Shown here: positions 20,369 through 29,886 of the stretch, in pieces
How the letters are laid out: every line of letters starts with the position of its first letter
How positions within the stretch are numbered: the stretch's first letter is position 1
Source: Deltaproteobacteria bacterium
GTDB taxonomy: Bacteria; Desulfobacterota; Desulfobulbia; Desulfobulbales; Desulfocapsaceae
Direction of reading: 5' to 3'
Assembly (NCBI GenBank): GCA_024280265.1
Contig: JAJRQL010000198.1
Location: forward strand, 1 to 38,669
Length of the DNA stretch: 38,669 nt
Position numbers and translations under genes: made by a program
Notes under the pieces: model-generated
Seen by the model: only the letters and a program-made list of their open reading frames with translations
Databases searched by the model: none
What the model was told of the DNA's origin: nothing

Positions 20369-20433
20369 ATATGGTGAGAATAAGATGTTTTAGCCGTTTT
20401 TCTTTAACAATTAGTTATTTAAGGAGTCCTCCT

Positions 20434-21279
20434 GTGAATATGCGAAAAATTACATCTATGACCATGTTTGTGTCATTTTTGTTTCTGGTTCTCACCTCAA
20501 TTATTCTATATATTGTGCCCTATGGTCGTGTGGCATACTGGGCAGGTTGGAAGCTTTGGGGCCTGACTAAGGGAGAGTGGGGTGATCTTCATATTAACCT
20601 TGGCTTTCTGTTTCTGTTTGCGGGCTTTTTGCACATGTATTATAACTGGGCTCCCATTAAGGCATACATGAAGAATCGTGCCAGGGAGCTGAAAGTTTTT
20701 ACTCCCTCTTTTAATGTTGCCCTCCTTTTGACCCTGGTGGTGGCAGTGGGAACCTATTTAGAAGTCCCTCCTATGAGTACGGTGATAAACTTTGGTACTT
20801 CCTTTAAAGACAGAGCATCAGAAAAGTATGGTGAACCGCCCTATGGACACGCTGAACTGTCATCGTTGAAACTTTTTGCAAAGAAGCAAAACCTTGATTT
20901 GTCGGTTGCAATGGAGTTGTTGGCTAAGGCAGATATTCGAGTCTTAAACAGTAAGGAAACACTGGCGGCCATAGCTGCTGCAAACAGGATGAGTCCTCAG
21001 GATATTTATGATATTATCAAACCTGCGGCAGCACAGAAAAGTGTGGATGGGGTCAAGTTTCCAGATTCCCCCATGACTGGATTTGGGAAAAAGACCCTGG
21101 GAGCTTTGTGCAGTGAGTATGAGTTGATGTTTCCCGTTATTCAACAAAAGCTTGCTGAAAGGGGAGTAAATGCTGAGGCGGCAATGACCATTAAAGAAAT
21201 TGCTGCTGCCAACGATAGAGAGCCCATGGGTATTTTTGAAGATCTTCATGAAATTATATATGAGAACCTGGAAAAATAA
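20434..21279 (+). CDS. DUF4405 integral membrane protein with C-terminal helical repeats
   Basis: TM helices with paired His (GDLHINLGFLFLFAGFLHMYYNW); AAGGAG RBS; GTG 20434 or ATG 20440 start. Confidence 0.8.
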   Translation: MNMRKITSMTMFVSFLFLVLTSIILYIVPYGRVAYWAGWKLWGLTKGEWGDLHINLGFLFLFAGFLHMYYNWAPIKAYMKNRARELKVFTPSFNVALLLTLVVAVGTYLEVPPMSTVINFGTSFKDRASEKYGEPPYGHAELSSLKLFAKKQNLDLSVAMELLAKADIRVLNSKETLAAIAAANRMSPQDIYDIIKPAAAQKSVDGVKFPDSPMTGFGKKTLGALCSEYELMFPVIQQKLAERGVNAEAAMTIKEIAAANDREPMGIFEDLHEIIYENLEK

Positions 21280-21280
21280 A

Positions 21281-21802
21281 ATGATGGCCTCCAGCCGGAT
21301 CATGGTTTTGCTTGTGGTGTTGATTTGCAGCAGTACAGGGAGTGCATATGGCCAGGATTTTCTGGTAGGGACGGTTCTGGCTGTGGATACAGAGCAGTTG
21401 GAATTGATGTTGATGGTTCAGAATGGTTCAGAAGGTTCTGCTGCTGATAAAGGGAAGAGTATCCTGATACGTATTGCAACAGAGAATAATCTTCCTTCCC
21501 TCAATAGAAGGACGGTGTTGCCGGGATGTGTGGAAACGGGAGAAATGATCAGGGTGTGGGGACAAAAACTTGATCAGGCTGAGGCGGTTTTTCTGGCCAC
21601 TGATATCAGAGGTTGCAGAGGTGGTGGGTGCTCCGACGCCACTGGAGTCAGATCCCGGCTTCTGAAAAAACGAATGGGTTTTCGGGGGGGGAGGCTTGGT
21701 TTTGAGTTTTCCGGTCAGCATGAACATGGTGCTGAGGATCGTGGTCGAGGGAATGGTGGCCATGGCGGTGGTGGAAATGGCGGTGGAGGTGGTGGCAGGT
21801 GA
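21281..21802 (+). CDS. Exported small protein, possible OB-fold-like domain plus Gly-rich tail
   Basis: Signal sequence MMASSRIMVLLVVLICSSTGSAYGQ; DFLVGTVLAVDTEQLELMLMV...; C-terminal GRGNGGHGGGGNGGGGGGR; tightly packed in the operon. Confidence 0.65.
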   Translation: MMASSRIMVLLVVLICSSTGSAYGQDFLVGTVLAVDTEQLELMLMVQNGSEGSAADKGKSILIRIATENNLPSLNRRTVLPGCVETGEMIRVWGQKLDQAEAVFLATDIRGCRGGGCSDATGVRSRLLKKRMGFRGGRLGFEFSGQHEHGAEDRGRGNGGHGGGGNGGGGGGR

Positions 21803-23313
21803 AATTTTATCCAAGCTGGAGAACCAACCTGTCAGTCTTTGCTCTCATTATTGCCATCGTAGGCGGTTATTTTTTCAGGCAGACCCAACGGGCTGCCGGT
21901 GAGCTCCAAAAACATGCTCAGGAACACTCGGAAATTCTGGCAGCCGTTGTTGAATTAAACATAAAGAATGCTCTGCTTTCCCAAAGTGCCTTAGAGGATA
22001 CCGTGGCTGCATCCCTTGAAAATAGTGTCAGATTTATCCATTATCTCGACCAGATAGAGCCTTTTGCCAGCGCAGAACTCACCGCTTTTGCAGCCGAGTC
22101 AGGATTGGCGGGAGTAACAATTATTGCGGAATCAACTGGTAAGGTTGTGAGTGGTCCCCCCGGCTGGTTGTCTGAGACCAGCTGCCGGGAGCAACCGGGG
22201 CTAGATAGGCTTGATACCGAGCAACTCTACCTTTTCTCCTCTGTTATCCCATCTGCTGGTGGACAGGGAAGGGGATGTGTGATGGTTGGGCTGTCAGCTC
22301 AGGCCATTGATGCGACTCTTGAGCGTATATCTGTGAGGAGGCTGCTCAATATGTTTGAAGGTCTCTATGATATATCCTATGTTCGTTTTGCCTCTGATAC
22401 AGGTGAGAGTCCCCCGCCCGATGATATTTTGGAGACAGTGGTGAATGTTGGTGGAAAACGACTCATTGTTGCCTTAAAAACAGATCGTTTTGGAAAGCGC
22501 CGCAAGCAGATGCAGAAAGAGTTTATTGTTTTTATCAGTTTTTTGATTTTGTTTGGGGCCTTTTCTTCATGGTGGTTGTATCGCGTCCAGCGCCAACGTT
22601 TACAGCAGACACGTGATTTTGAACGGAAGATGGCACGGCAACGTGAAGATGCGGCACTTGGCAGAGCTGCTGCCACAATTACCCACGAGTTGAAGAACCC
22701 TTTAAATGCGATTGGCATGGGGTTGCAGCGTCTTCAGATTGAAGCTGGGCACCTGGATTCTGATCACAACAAACTCATTGCCAGCATGCGAAGTGCCGTG
22801 GATCGGTCAGATGTTATTCTGAATCGATTAAGACAGTCCATTCATAGTATGGAACTGAGGTGTACACGGTGCGATCTTGTGGATCTGGTATCCCAGGTGC
22901 TTACCCTGTACCGGGGTCAGTGCGAGGAACAGAAGGTTCGTGTTGATTATCAGCATGGGGAGAATGTTGTTGTAAATGGTGACAAAGTTTTGCTGGAGCA
23001 ACTCTTTGAAAATCTTATCAAGAATAGTGCTGAGGCACAGGGCAGTGGGGGGGTTCTCTCCGTTTCGCTGAAATGTCTTGATTCAGAGAGGCTCTGCCGG
23101 GTTGAGATAAGCAATGGAGGCTTTCTACTGACAGAAGAAGAGAGTAAGCTTTTGTTTGAGCCGTATTTCACAAGTAAAAGTAAGGGGACCGGACTTGGTC
23201 TTGTGATCAGCAACAGAATAGTACAGGCCCATGACGGGACCCTGGAATGGGAGCCTGATTTCAAAGCAAAAACCATCAGGTTTGTCGTCAGTCTGCCCTT
23301 GGCTGGCAAGTGA
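21799..23313 (+). CDS. Membrane sensor histidine kinase
   Basis: Two TM segments flanking an extracytoplasmic domain; HisKA AAATITHELKNPLNAIGMGLQRL; HATPase N, G boxes (ENLIKNSAEAQ, SKGTGLGLVISNRIVQAHDG). Confidence 0.93.
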   Translation: MKFYPSWRTNLSVFALIIAIVGGYFFRQTQRAAGELQKHAQEHSEILAAVVELNIKNALLSQSALEDTVAASLENSVRFIHYLDQIEPFASAELTAFAAESGLAGVTIIAESTGKVVSGPPGWLSETSCREQPGLDRLDTEQLYLFSSVIPSAGGQGRGCVMVGLSAQAIDATLERISVRRLLNMFEGLYDISYVRFASDTGESPPPDDILETVVNVGGKRLIVALKTDRFGKRRKQMQKEFIVFISFLILFGAFSSWWLYRVQRQRLQQTRDFERKMARQREDAALGRAAATITHELKNPLNAIGMGLQRLQIEAGHLDSDHNKLIASMRSAVDRSDVILNRLRQSIHSMELRCTRCDLVDLVSQVLTLYRGQCEEQKVRVDYQHGENVVVNGDKVLLEQLFENLIKNSAEAQGSGGVLSVSLKCLDSERLCRVEISNGGFLLTEEESKLLFEPYFTSKSKGTGLGLVISNRIVQAHDGTLEWEPDFKAKTIRFVVSLPLAGK

Positions 23314-23365
23314 TTTTTCAAATGATAGACACTGCTGTTACAGAACCCCACAGAGAATATTTGTT

Positions 23366-24697
23366 ATGCTTATATTGATTGTTGACGATGAAAAAACTCA
23401 GCGGGAAATGCTCCAGGGATTTCTCGAAAAACAGGGGTACAAAGTACTAATAGCCCCTGGTGGGCGGGAGGCTATCCAGATTTTCAAACAGGTTCCTGTG
23501 GAGCTTGTTCTCATTGATCACCGGATGGAGGATATGAATGGAGATGTGGTTCTTGAAAAGATGAGAGCAGCATCGCCGCTGGTACGGGCCATCATGATTA
23601 CCGCCTATGGTAATGTGACCACAGCAGTGAAGGTTATGCAGCTTGGTGCTGATGATTTCATGGAGAAGCCAGTAGATCTTACCAGTTTGCTTGAGAAAAT
23701 CAGACGGATCGAAAAGAGTATTACCATACGGCAGGAATCTGAGAAAATTGCAGAGTCGCTGGAAGACATTGAACTGCCTGTTTCCATAATAGGTTCAAGC
23801 AAGGCGATGAAGGAACTGCTGTCTCTTGTTTATCGTATTGCGCCGACTGAGTGGGCGGCTCTTATTCATGGTGAGACCGGTACAGGAAAAGAGCTGGTTG
23901 CCCGTCTCATACATCTCATGGGGCCCAAGAAAAATGGACCCTTTATTGAGGTGAATTGTGCAGCTATCCCGGAAAATTTATTTGAATCAGAGTTGTTTGG
24001 CCACGAAAAAGGATCTTTTACCGGAGCTTCTGCCCAACGTCGAGGACGTTTTGAGCTTGCTGCCGGGGGAACGATTTTTCTTGATGAGGTGGGGGAGCTT
24101 CCTTTACATCTGCAGGCAAAGCTCTTACGTACTCTGCAGGAGAAAAAAGTCAGCCGGGTTGGGAGCGAGAAAGAGATTGATGTTGATGCAAGGGTGCTGA
24201 CTGCCACCAATAAGGATCTCAAAAAGATGGTTACTGAAGGTACTTTTCGTGAAGATCTCTTTTTCCGTCTGAATGTCTTGGAACTTATTGTGCCACCACT
24301 TAGAGAACGTCGCGATGATATTGTAGAGCTCACTGATTATTTTCTGGGTAAATATGCAAGCAATGGCCTGGTGTTTGACAACGAGGCCATGGGACAGCTG
24401 GTGAAGTACAGTTTTCCTGGAAATGTCCGGGAACTTGAGCATATGATACAGCGTCTGGTGACCTTGGTTCGGGGGGCTGTTGTTGAAGTCTCAGATCTTC
24501 CTCCTGAAATTCGGGAACACCAGGAAAAAGGGGGACTGCTCAGTAAACGTCTTGCCGAAGTGGAAAGAAAGATGCTGATTGCTGCCCTGGAGGAACACCA
24601 GTGGGTTCAAACCAGGGCTGCGGAGTCACTGGGGATCAGTGAACGGGTATTGCGCTATAAAATGACCAAGGCCGGAATAAAAAAACAGGTACCATAA
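23366..24697 (+). CDS. NtrC-family sigma-54-dependent response regulator
   Basis: Receiver (LIVDDEKTQREML, DHRMEDMNG); AAA+ GETGTGKE, GAFTGA-type ESELFGHEKGSFTGA; C-terminal Fis-type HTH. Confidence 0.95.
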   Translation: MLILIVDDEKTQREMLQGFLEKQGYKVLIAPGGREAIQIFKQVPVELVLIDHRMEDMNGDVVLEKMRAASPLVRAIMITAYGNVTTAVKVMQLGADDFMEKPVDLTSLLEKIRRIEKSITIRQESEKIAESLEDIELPVSIIGSSKAMKELLSLVYRIAPTEWAALIHGETGTGKELVARLIHLMGPKKNGPFIEVNCAAIPENLFESELFGHEKGSFTGASAQRRGRFELAAGGTIFLDEVGELPLHLQAKLLRTLQEKKVSRVGSEKEIDVDARVLTATNKDLKKMVTEGTFREDLFFRLNVLELIVPPLRERRDDIVELTDYFLGKYASNGLVFDNEAMGQLVKYSFPGNVRELEHMIQRLVTLVRGAVVEVSDLPPEIREHQEKGGLLSKRLAEVERKMLIAALEEHQWVQTRAAESLGISERVLRYKMTKAGIKKQVP

Positions 24698-24763
24698 GGC
24701 TCTTGTCAGCAGGGACACACTAGGAAAGTTCGGGAGGCGAATTTGTCCCTATACAGGGGGAAG

Positions 24764-25960
24764 CTATTTCCCCGACTTTTCGGCCAGTTTTTTCTGAAGG
24801 AGGTCTCCCAGTGTTCCAAGGGTTGCTTTTCCTTCCCGGCTGGTTTTCTGGAAGTTTTTTACCAGTTTGTCTTCAGATTTCTGGTCCTCTTCCGGGCTGA
24901 TATAGTCAGAGGGAGCCAGGCTGATCCGTTTTTCTGCAGTGTCAATACTTTCAATCTGGACTTCGATCTCCTGTCCCTCTTCCAGAACCTCACGTGGGTG
25001 ATTGATACGACGGCCCTTACCAAGTTTTGAAATGTGAATAAGGCCATCCACTCCTGCTTCCAGTGTGACAAAAGCACCAAACTGTGCAAGACGGGCAACT
25101 TTCCCTGTGATGATCTGGCCGCTGCTCAGTTGTGCCGCGGTCTCTTCCCAAGGGTCGGTAAGAGTTTCCTTGATACTGAGGGTAATGCGATTATTGTCCC
25201 AGTCCAGCTTTTTGACCATCACGCTGACACTCTGGTCAACAGAGTAATAATCGCCGATATTTTCAACCTTGCTCCAGCCGATCTCGGAAATGGGTACCAG
25301 TCCGTCCACCCCACCAATATCCACAAAAGCGCCAAAATCGCGGATGGAAGTTATGGTTCCGTTCAGTGTATCTCCTTCAGAGAGTGTTTCCTTTAACGAA
25401 TCACGAAGTTTTTTCCGTTCAAGTTCAAGGAGTTCTCTGGCAGAAACTACAATATTCCGGCCATTTTCTTCAAAACGGGTGATGAGGAAGTTGAGATGTT
25501 TTCCCAGATACTCTGCAGCGGCATCTTCTACTCGGCGCAGGCCCATCTGTGAGTAAGGGCAAAAAGCGCGGATGGAACCGCCAAGGGTAATTTCAAAGCC
25601 ACCCTTGATCTCTTCCTTTACAAACCCTTCAACCGGGATACCACTTCGGCAGGCCTCTTCGAGGTGTTCAGTGTTCTTTCCGGAACCGATACTGATGGTG
25701 AAGAGCTGAGCTCCGCCCTTGGCTTTTAGAAAATAGACTTCGATTTTATCGCCAACAGCCGGGGCCTGATCCTGCTCATCACTCTTCAGTTCCGAGGCAT
25801 CAAGGATTCCTTCGCTTTTGCCACCTGTATCAATAAACACTGATTCTTCGCTGATACCTACAATGGTGGCCGTGATCTTCTGACCCGGTTTGAGGCGGCG
25901 TACTGGTCTGGATTCAGTGGCCTGAAAAAGCTCTGCAAAACTACTACTGTCTTCTGTCAT
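24764..25960 (-). CDS. S1 RNA-binding domain protein (ribosomal protein S1-like, about four S1 repeats)
   Basis: ITATIVGISEESVFIDTGGKSEGILDASEL; GTITSIRDFGAFVDIGGVDGLVPISEI; GKVARLAQFGAFVTLEAGVDGLIHISKL. Confidence 0.9.
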   Translation of the reverse strand: MTEDSSSFAELFQATESRPVRRLKPGQKITATIVGISEESVFIDTGGKSEGILDASELKSDEQDQAPAVGDKIEVYFLKAKGGAQLFTISIGSGKNTEHLEEACRSGIPVEGFVKEEIKGGFEITLGGSIRAFCPYSQMGLRRVEDAAAEYLGKHLNFLITRFEENGRNIVVSARELLELERKKLRDSLKETLSEGDTLNGTITSIRDFGAFVDIGGVDGLVPISEIGWSKVENIGDYYSVDQSVSVMVKKLDWDNNRITLSIKETLTDPWEETAAQLSSGQIITGKVARLAQFGAFVTLEAGVDGLIHISKLGKGRRINHPREVLEEGQEIEVQIESIDTAEKRISLAPSDYISPEEDQKSEDKLVKNFQKTSREGKATLGTLGDLLQKKLAEKSGK

Positions 25961-26055
25961 ATCTGTAACCTGTGAGTTGAGGCCGATGGCCAGGGCTTGG
26001 CTGGAAATTTTTTTCCATTGTACTTATTTCTCAAAAAGAAAGGAAGAGCGAAATG

Positions 26056-27870
26056 TCAGTGTTTGACGGCCAGAGCCAGAAAATGATCGTTTTCCTGGAA
26101 GAGCAGCTTTTTATGATGGAGGTCATGAAAAAATCTCCGCATAGTGGACTTTTTTATGGTTGGGAACTCTCTGGAAATCTCTTTCATGGAACGGATCCTC
26201 CGGCAAAACAGATAGAGTTTCCTGGAGTTTCCCTGCAGTCTGTGCTGCAGGGTTGGACCTTTCATCTGTTCTTGACGGATAAGCAGGAACTGGTTTCCAT
26301 CCCGATAGCTGAGGGGCGGATGATTGCTGTTTCTGCTGCGATGAAACTGGTGCCAGGATTCGATCTTCATTTTCACCTCCTGCCACTTTTTCTTCTGGAT
26401 AAGGCGGTCACCACGGTACCCTTTGATGAGCATGCTTAGACCGTTGAGGGTGTCTTTGGGGAACAGTTGCTGATTCTTGGCGTGCCAGGTCAGCGCCACA
26501 ATCCCATAGGCCGTCGGATTGCTTGCCACCGGAGAACCATGGCCTAGAAAAAATGAGGCAGCAGAGAGTGGAGTATAGGGGAGTATGAAATCCAGATTTT
26601 TGAGTGTTTCCGCCACTTCCTCTGTGGTGCTGCCTGGAAAATCAGTGATCAGGTTGCCTTCCAGTTGTATTCCGGCCTCTGCACTTTGTCGCATTGCCGC
26701 AATGTTTTCAATGGCTGTGGTTCCCTTGTTCATCTTTTTAAGAAGGCTGGTTGAAAGAGACTCAATACCAACCTGGATGGTGGTCAATCCACCTTTACGG
26801 TATCGTCTCAGAGTGTCAGGGTCGGTGATGACTCTGACTTCTGCAAAAAAGTCATAATCAGTTTCTGTCTCAGCAAGAGTGCTGAAGAAGGTGTCAGTCT
26901 CTTTCGGGGGCAGGGCATTGTCGGTGAAACAGAAATCGAGACACTGATGCTCTCTGCTCTGTTCTTTCAGCTCCCGGAGCATGGTCGTGGCCTTCTTCCA
27001 CCTGTATCCATGCCACTGCAGGTTCAGGTTGCAGAAGCTGCATTTGTTCCACCAGCAGCCCCTTGAGAATTCAATGGGGAGGACGGGAATAAAGGATTGG
27101 TTGGGGAATATTTGTTTCATCTCTTCGAAATAAGGATGATAATCTGGGGGTGGCAGGGAGTTGATGTCCGATATTCCATCACAGCACTTTGTGGTGCAGC
27201 GCTCTGACTGCCGACTGATAATACCGGCAGGGAGTGTTACTGATGCTGCTGTGGGGCGTAGTGACTCACAGAGTTGTAAAAGGGCATTTTCTCCTTCTCC
27301 GCTGATAACATAGTCAATCTGAGGAAAGGTGTTGAGCAGAGAGGGCCCGATATCTCCAACACAACCTGAACCACCAATGACAATGGGCAGGTTTGGACAG
27401 CGTTTTTTTATTCTCTCTGCTGCTGTGAGTGATGCAATAAGTTGGTTGAAGCAGATGGAGAAACCAATGAGGTCAAAAGCGGAAAAGTCAATGTTTTCCA
27501 GCCATTTGTCAAGGCTCTGGTCAAGGAGTTCGGTGCAGGATTGAAAGGTAAGGTGTTGCAGGCCGGTCTCTTTTTTACAGCGGCTTTGGAAAAGTTTTTC
27601 TGCACTGACGTATTGTTCAGAAAAGAGTAACGGGCTATAGAGCGCCTCACCTGCCCAGCTGTCTTTGGCGAGGTAGTGGTACGTTTCTGTTTTTAGATCA
27701 GCTGCCACTGTGAGATAGGGGTGGAACAGGGTTGTGGTGACAGTGCGGGGCTCCTGAGCATCCAGGTATGTTTTAAGGGATGCAAGTTGTATTGATGGCC
27801 TGTTGAAAATGGCCCAGGGCATGGAAATCAGACCCAGCGCAATGGGAGGGAGGACAATCTGCTGCATCAC
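26056..27870 (-). CDS. B12-binding radical SAM protein resembling RiPP-maturation radical SAM C-methyltransferases
   Basis: LISMPWAIFNRPSIQLASLKTYL; B12-binding-like region GGSGCVGDIGPSLLNTFPQIDYVISGEGENAL; SRGCWWNKCSFCNLNLQWHGYRWKKA. Confidence 0.78.
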   Translation of the reverse strand: MMQQIVLPPIALGLISMPWAIFNRPSIQLASLKTYLDAQEPRTVTTTLFHPYLTVAADLKTETYHYLAKDSWAGEALYSPLLFSEQYVSAEKLFQSRCKKETGLQHLTFQSCTELLDQSLDKWLENIDFSAFDLIGFSICFNQLIASLTAAERIKKRCPNLPIVIGGSGCVGDIGPSLLNTFPQIDYVISGEGENALLQLCESLRPTAASVTLPAGIISRQSERCTTKCCDGISDINSLPPPDYHPYFEEMKQIFPNQSFIPVLPIEFSRGCWWNKCSFCNLNLQWHGYRWKKATTMLRELKEQSREHQCLDFCFTDNALPPKETDTFFSTLAETETDYDFFAEVRVITDPDTLRRYRKGGLTTIQVGIESLSTSLLKKMNKGTTAIENIAAMRQSAEAGIQLEGNLITDFPGSTTEEVAETLKNLDFILPYTPLSAASFFLGHGSPVASNPTAYGIVALTWHAKNQQLFPKDTLNGLSMLIKGYRGDRLIQKKKWQEVKMKIESWHQFHRSRNSNHPPLSYRDGNQFLLIRQEQMKGPTLQHRLQGNSRKLYLFCRRIRSMKEISREFPTIKKSTMRRFFHDLHHKKLLFQENDHFLALAVKH

Positions 27871-28580
27871 TGGTAAATGATCTCTGTTCCTGCTGGTGGG
27901 ATGAAAGAAAAGAGACGCTTCATAAGCTCTTCATCATTTGGGTCAAGGGTGTTGACTTTTAATTTGCTGAAGTTGAGGACTGTCAGGGTGTCGAAGTGGT
28001 CAAGGATTGCTATACGCCTGACAAGCGAATCGGATGTGACCCAGAGTTGAATGGAGGCAACCTGGCTTGCCTTTGATTTCGGAATCAGCTTTATCACTTT
28101 GGTTGAATCTTCGGACCTCCCGGGCTGATCCGGGGGGAGAACGGTAAAGTCTTCAAGCAGATTCCCGGCGCCTGTAAAAAACGAGTATGTGAGATCCTGC
28201 TCCAGTGCTTTTGACGGGGTGACAATCATCTGGGAAAGAGAGGCAAAATACATGGAAAAATTGATTCCATCGCTTACCAGGATCTGCTTGTCGGGGGCTG
28301 AATAGTTCCAACGCATTTTACCGGTTTTCTTTTTATCACCGATCTTTACGAAAAATGCCTGACCACTGCCTTTTTTGGGGCGTCCGCTGAGTTGACCTCT
28401 GGTGTCCTGATTGAACTCAAACGTCAAAGATTGGATTTTATCATATCGTTTCTGTAACCTGCTTGCTGTTTCTTCCGGTGTCTCGGCATGAAGTGGAGCT
28501 GCAATGAGAAGGAACAGCAGTATCGGAAACAGGCTGAGTCGGAAGGGTAAGCTTACTGGTCGTAGGGAGTTCATACACAT
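27867..28580 (-). CDS. lolA: Outer membrane lipoprotein carrier protein LolA
   Basis: Signal peptide; RLQKRYDKIQSLTFEFNQDTRGQLSGRPKKGSGQAFFVK...GKMRWNYSAPDKQILVSDG. Confidence 0.88.
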   Translation of the reverse strand: MCMNSLRPVSLPFRLSLFPILLFLLIAAPLHAETPEETASRLQKRYDKIQSLTFEFNQDTRGQLSGRPKKGSGQAFFVKIGDKKKTGKMRWNYSAPDKQILVSDGINFSMYFASLSQMIVTPSKALEQDLTYSFFTGAGNLLEDFTVLPPDQPGRSEDSTKVIKLIPKSKASQVASIQLWVTSDSLVRRIAILDHFDTLTVLNFSKLKVNTLDPNDEELMKRLFSFIPPAGTEIIYQ

Positions 28581-29347
28581 ATCAGCTCCATGGGCCGTGA
28601 AAAGATGCGTTTAGCCACTTTTCGGGCTGTTTCGGTACTGTCAGAGACATAGTAGTTATGGCTGGTCTGCTTCTCTCTGGTTACCATATCAGGGGTGCGC
28701 GTGAGGAATTTTTTTACATAGTGTGCGGTTTCAATGGAAGAGTCAATGAGTTTTACCTGTTTTCCCATACGAGGCTGAATGAGATCTTTTAACAGGGGGT
28801 AGTGGGTACAGCCAAGCACCAGGGTGTCGATCTGTTTTTCTTTCAAAGGGTGAAGATAGCGGCGCAGGATCATTTTGGTCTCCCTTCTGTTCAGCCAGCC
28901 CTCTTCCACAAGGGGGACCAGCAGGGGGCATGCTTCCTGGAATATCTTGGCTCGTGGCTGTTCTGTCAGAATGGTTTTTGGGTAAATACCGCTTTTCACT
29001 GTGGCTCTGGTACCGATTATCCCAACCCGGCCACTTTTGCTTGTGACAGCAGCCCGATGGGCCGCAGGGGAAATAACCTCAATGATCGGCACTTGGAATT
29101 TTTTGCGAAGGGTCTCTGTGGCCACTGATGATGCTGAGTTACAGGCAATAACAATAAGCTCAGCGCCTCTTTTCAGGAGAAATTCAGTGTTACGGATGGA
29201 GTAGTTAATGATGGTTGCCGGACTTTTGGGGCCATAGGGAGTTCTGGCGATATCACCATAATAGATGAGTGAATGGCCGGGGAGGAGCTGTTCGATGGCA
29301 TGAGCTACTGTCATTCCACCAACACCTGAATCAAAAATACCAATCAT
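28571..29347 (-). CDS. murI: Glutamate racemase
   Basis: IGIFDSGVGGMTVAHAI, VIACNSASSVA, VLGCTHYPLLKDLI. Confidence 0.95.
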   Translation of the reverse strand: MIGIFDSGVGGMTVAHAIEQLLPGHSLIYYGDIARTPYGPKSPATIINYSIRNTEFLLKRGAELIVIACNSASSVATETLRKKFQVPIIEVISPAAHRAAVTSKSGRVGIIGTRATVKSGIYPKTILTEQPRAKIFQEACPLLVPLVEEGWLNRRETKMILRRYLHPLKEKQIDTLVLGCTHYPLLKDLIQPRMGKQVKLIDSSIETAHYVKKFLTRTPDMVTREKQTSHNYYVSDSTETARKVAKRIFSRPMELICV

Positions 29348-29395
29348 GATATAGAGAACGGATTACTTACTGGGTTTTTGTTCTGTTGTAGGCAA

Positions 29396-29526
29396 CCTTA
29401 CAAAATTGTCTTTCCGCACGATCTCTGCGTTATGTTAAAAATTTTATCCTCGGAATATCACACATATGCCTGTGGTAAAATTTTTTGCATGCCTTGATCT
29501 CGAACGAAAAGCCTAATTTTTCAAGG
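29396..29526. repeat. Dispersed hairpin-forming repeat, copy B
   Basis: ccttacaaaattg...ATCTCTGCGTTATG...AAAATTTTATCCTCGGAATATC...GCATGCCTTGA...cctaatttttcaagg; matches copy A across its full length. Confidence 0.8.
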
Positions 29527-29886
29527 CTGTCTGTATTCTATTTCTTAGTGGATTTTCCTGTACCTGTACAATTTCAGCTGCCATTTCAATCGGTCTTTTT
29601 GTTATCATTGTTCCCTGATAAGTAAATGCGAAAGTATCTTTTGGGTGAAAAGGCATTTGCGGTTGCATTGATACTATATCCGGTAGTGTAAAAGTCAAGT
29701 GAAGAGAAGTCCTTCAATAGGTGACGATACCTTGTTTCGATAGCTGAAAAAGGGTTTTACAGGGGGAGTTGACATGACCCGGACGGAGCATTACAGTAGT
29801 CAGCACCTGAGTGGAAGGTGACTTCAGCCTTGCCCGGGCAGTGAAAAGAAACAGTGATAAAACAGATATGTTTATGGAGTCAGGAA

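Noticed and set aside
26053-26439. 128-aa plus-strand ORF as a possible RiPP precursor
   Set aside because: Fully antisense to the radical SAM C-terminus; no precursor-like leader/core layout
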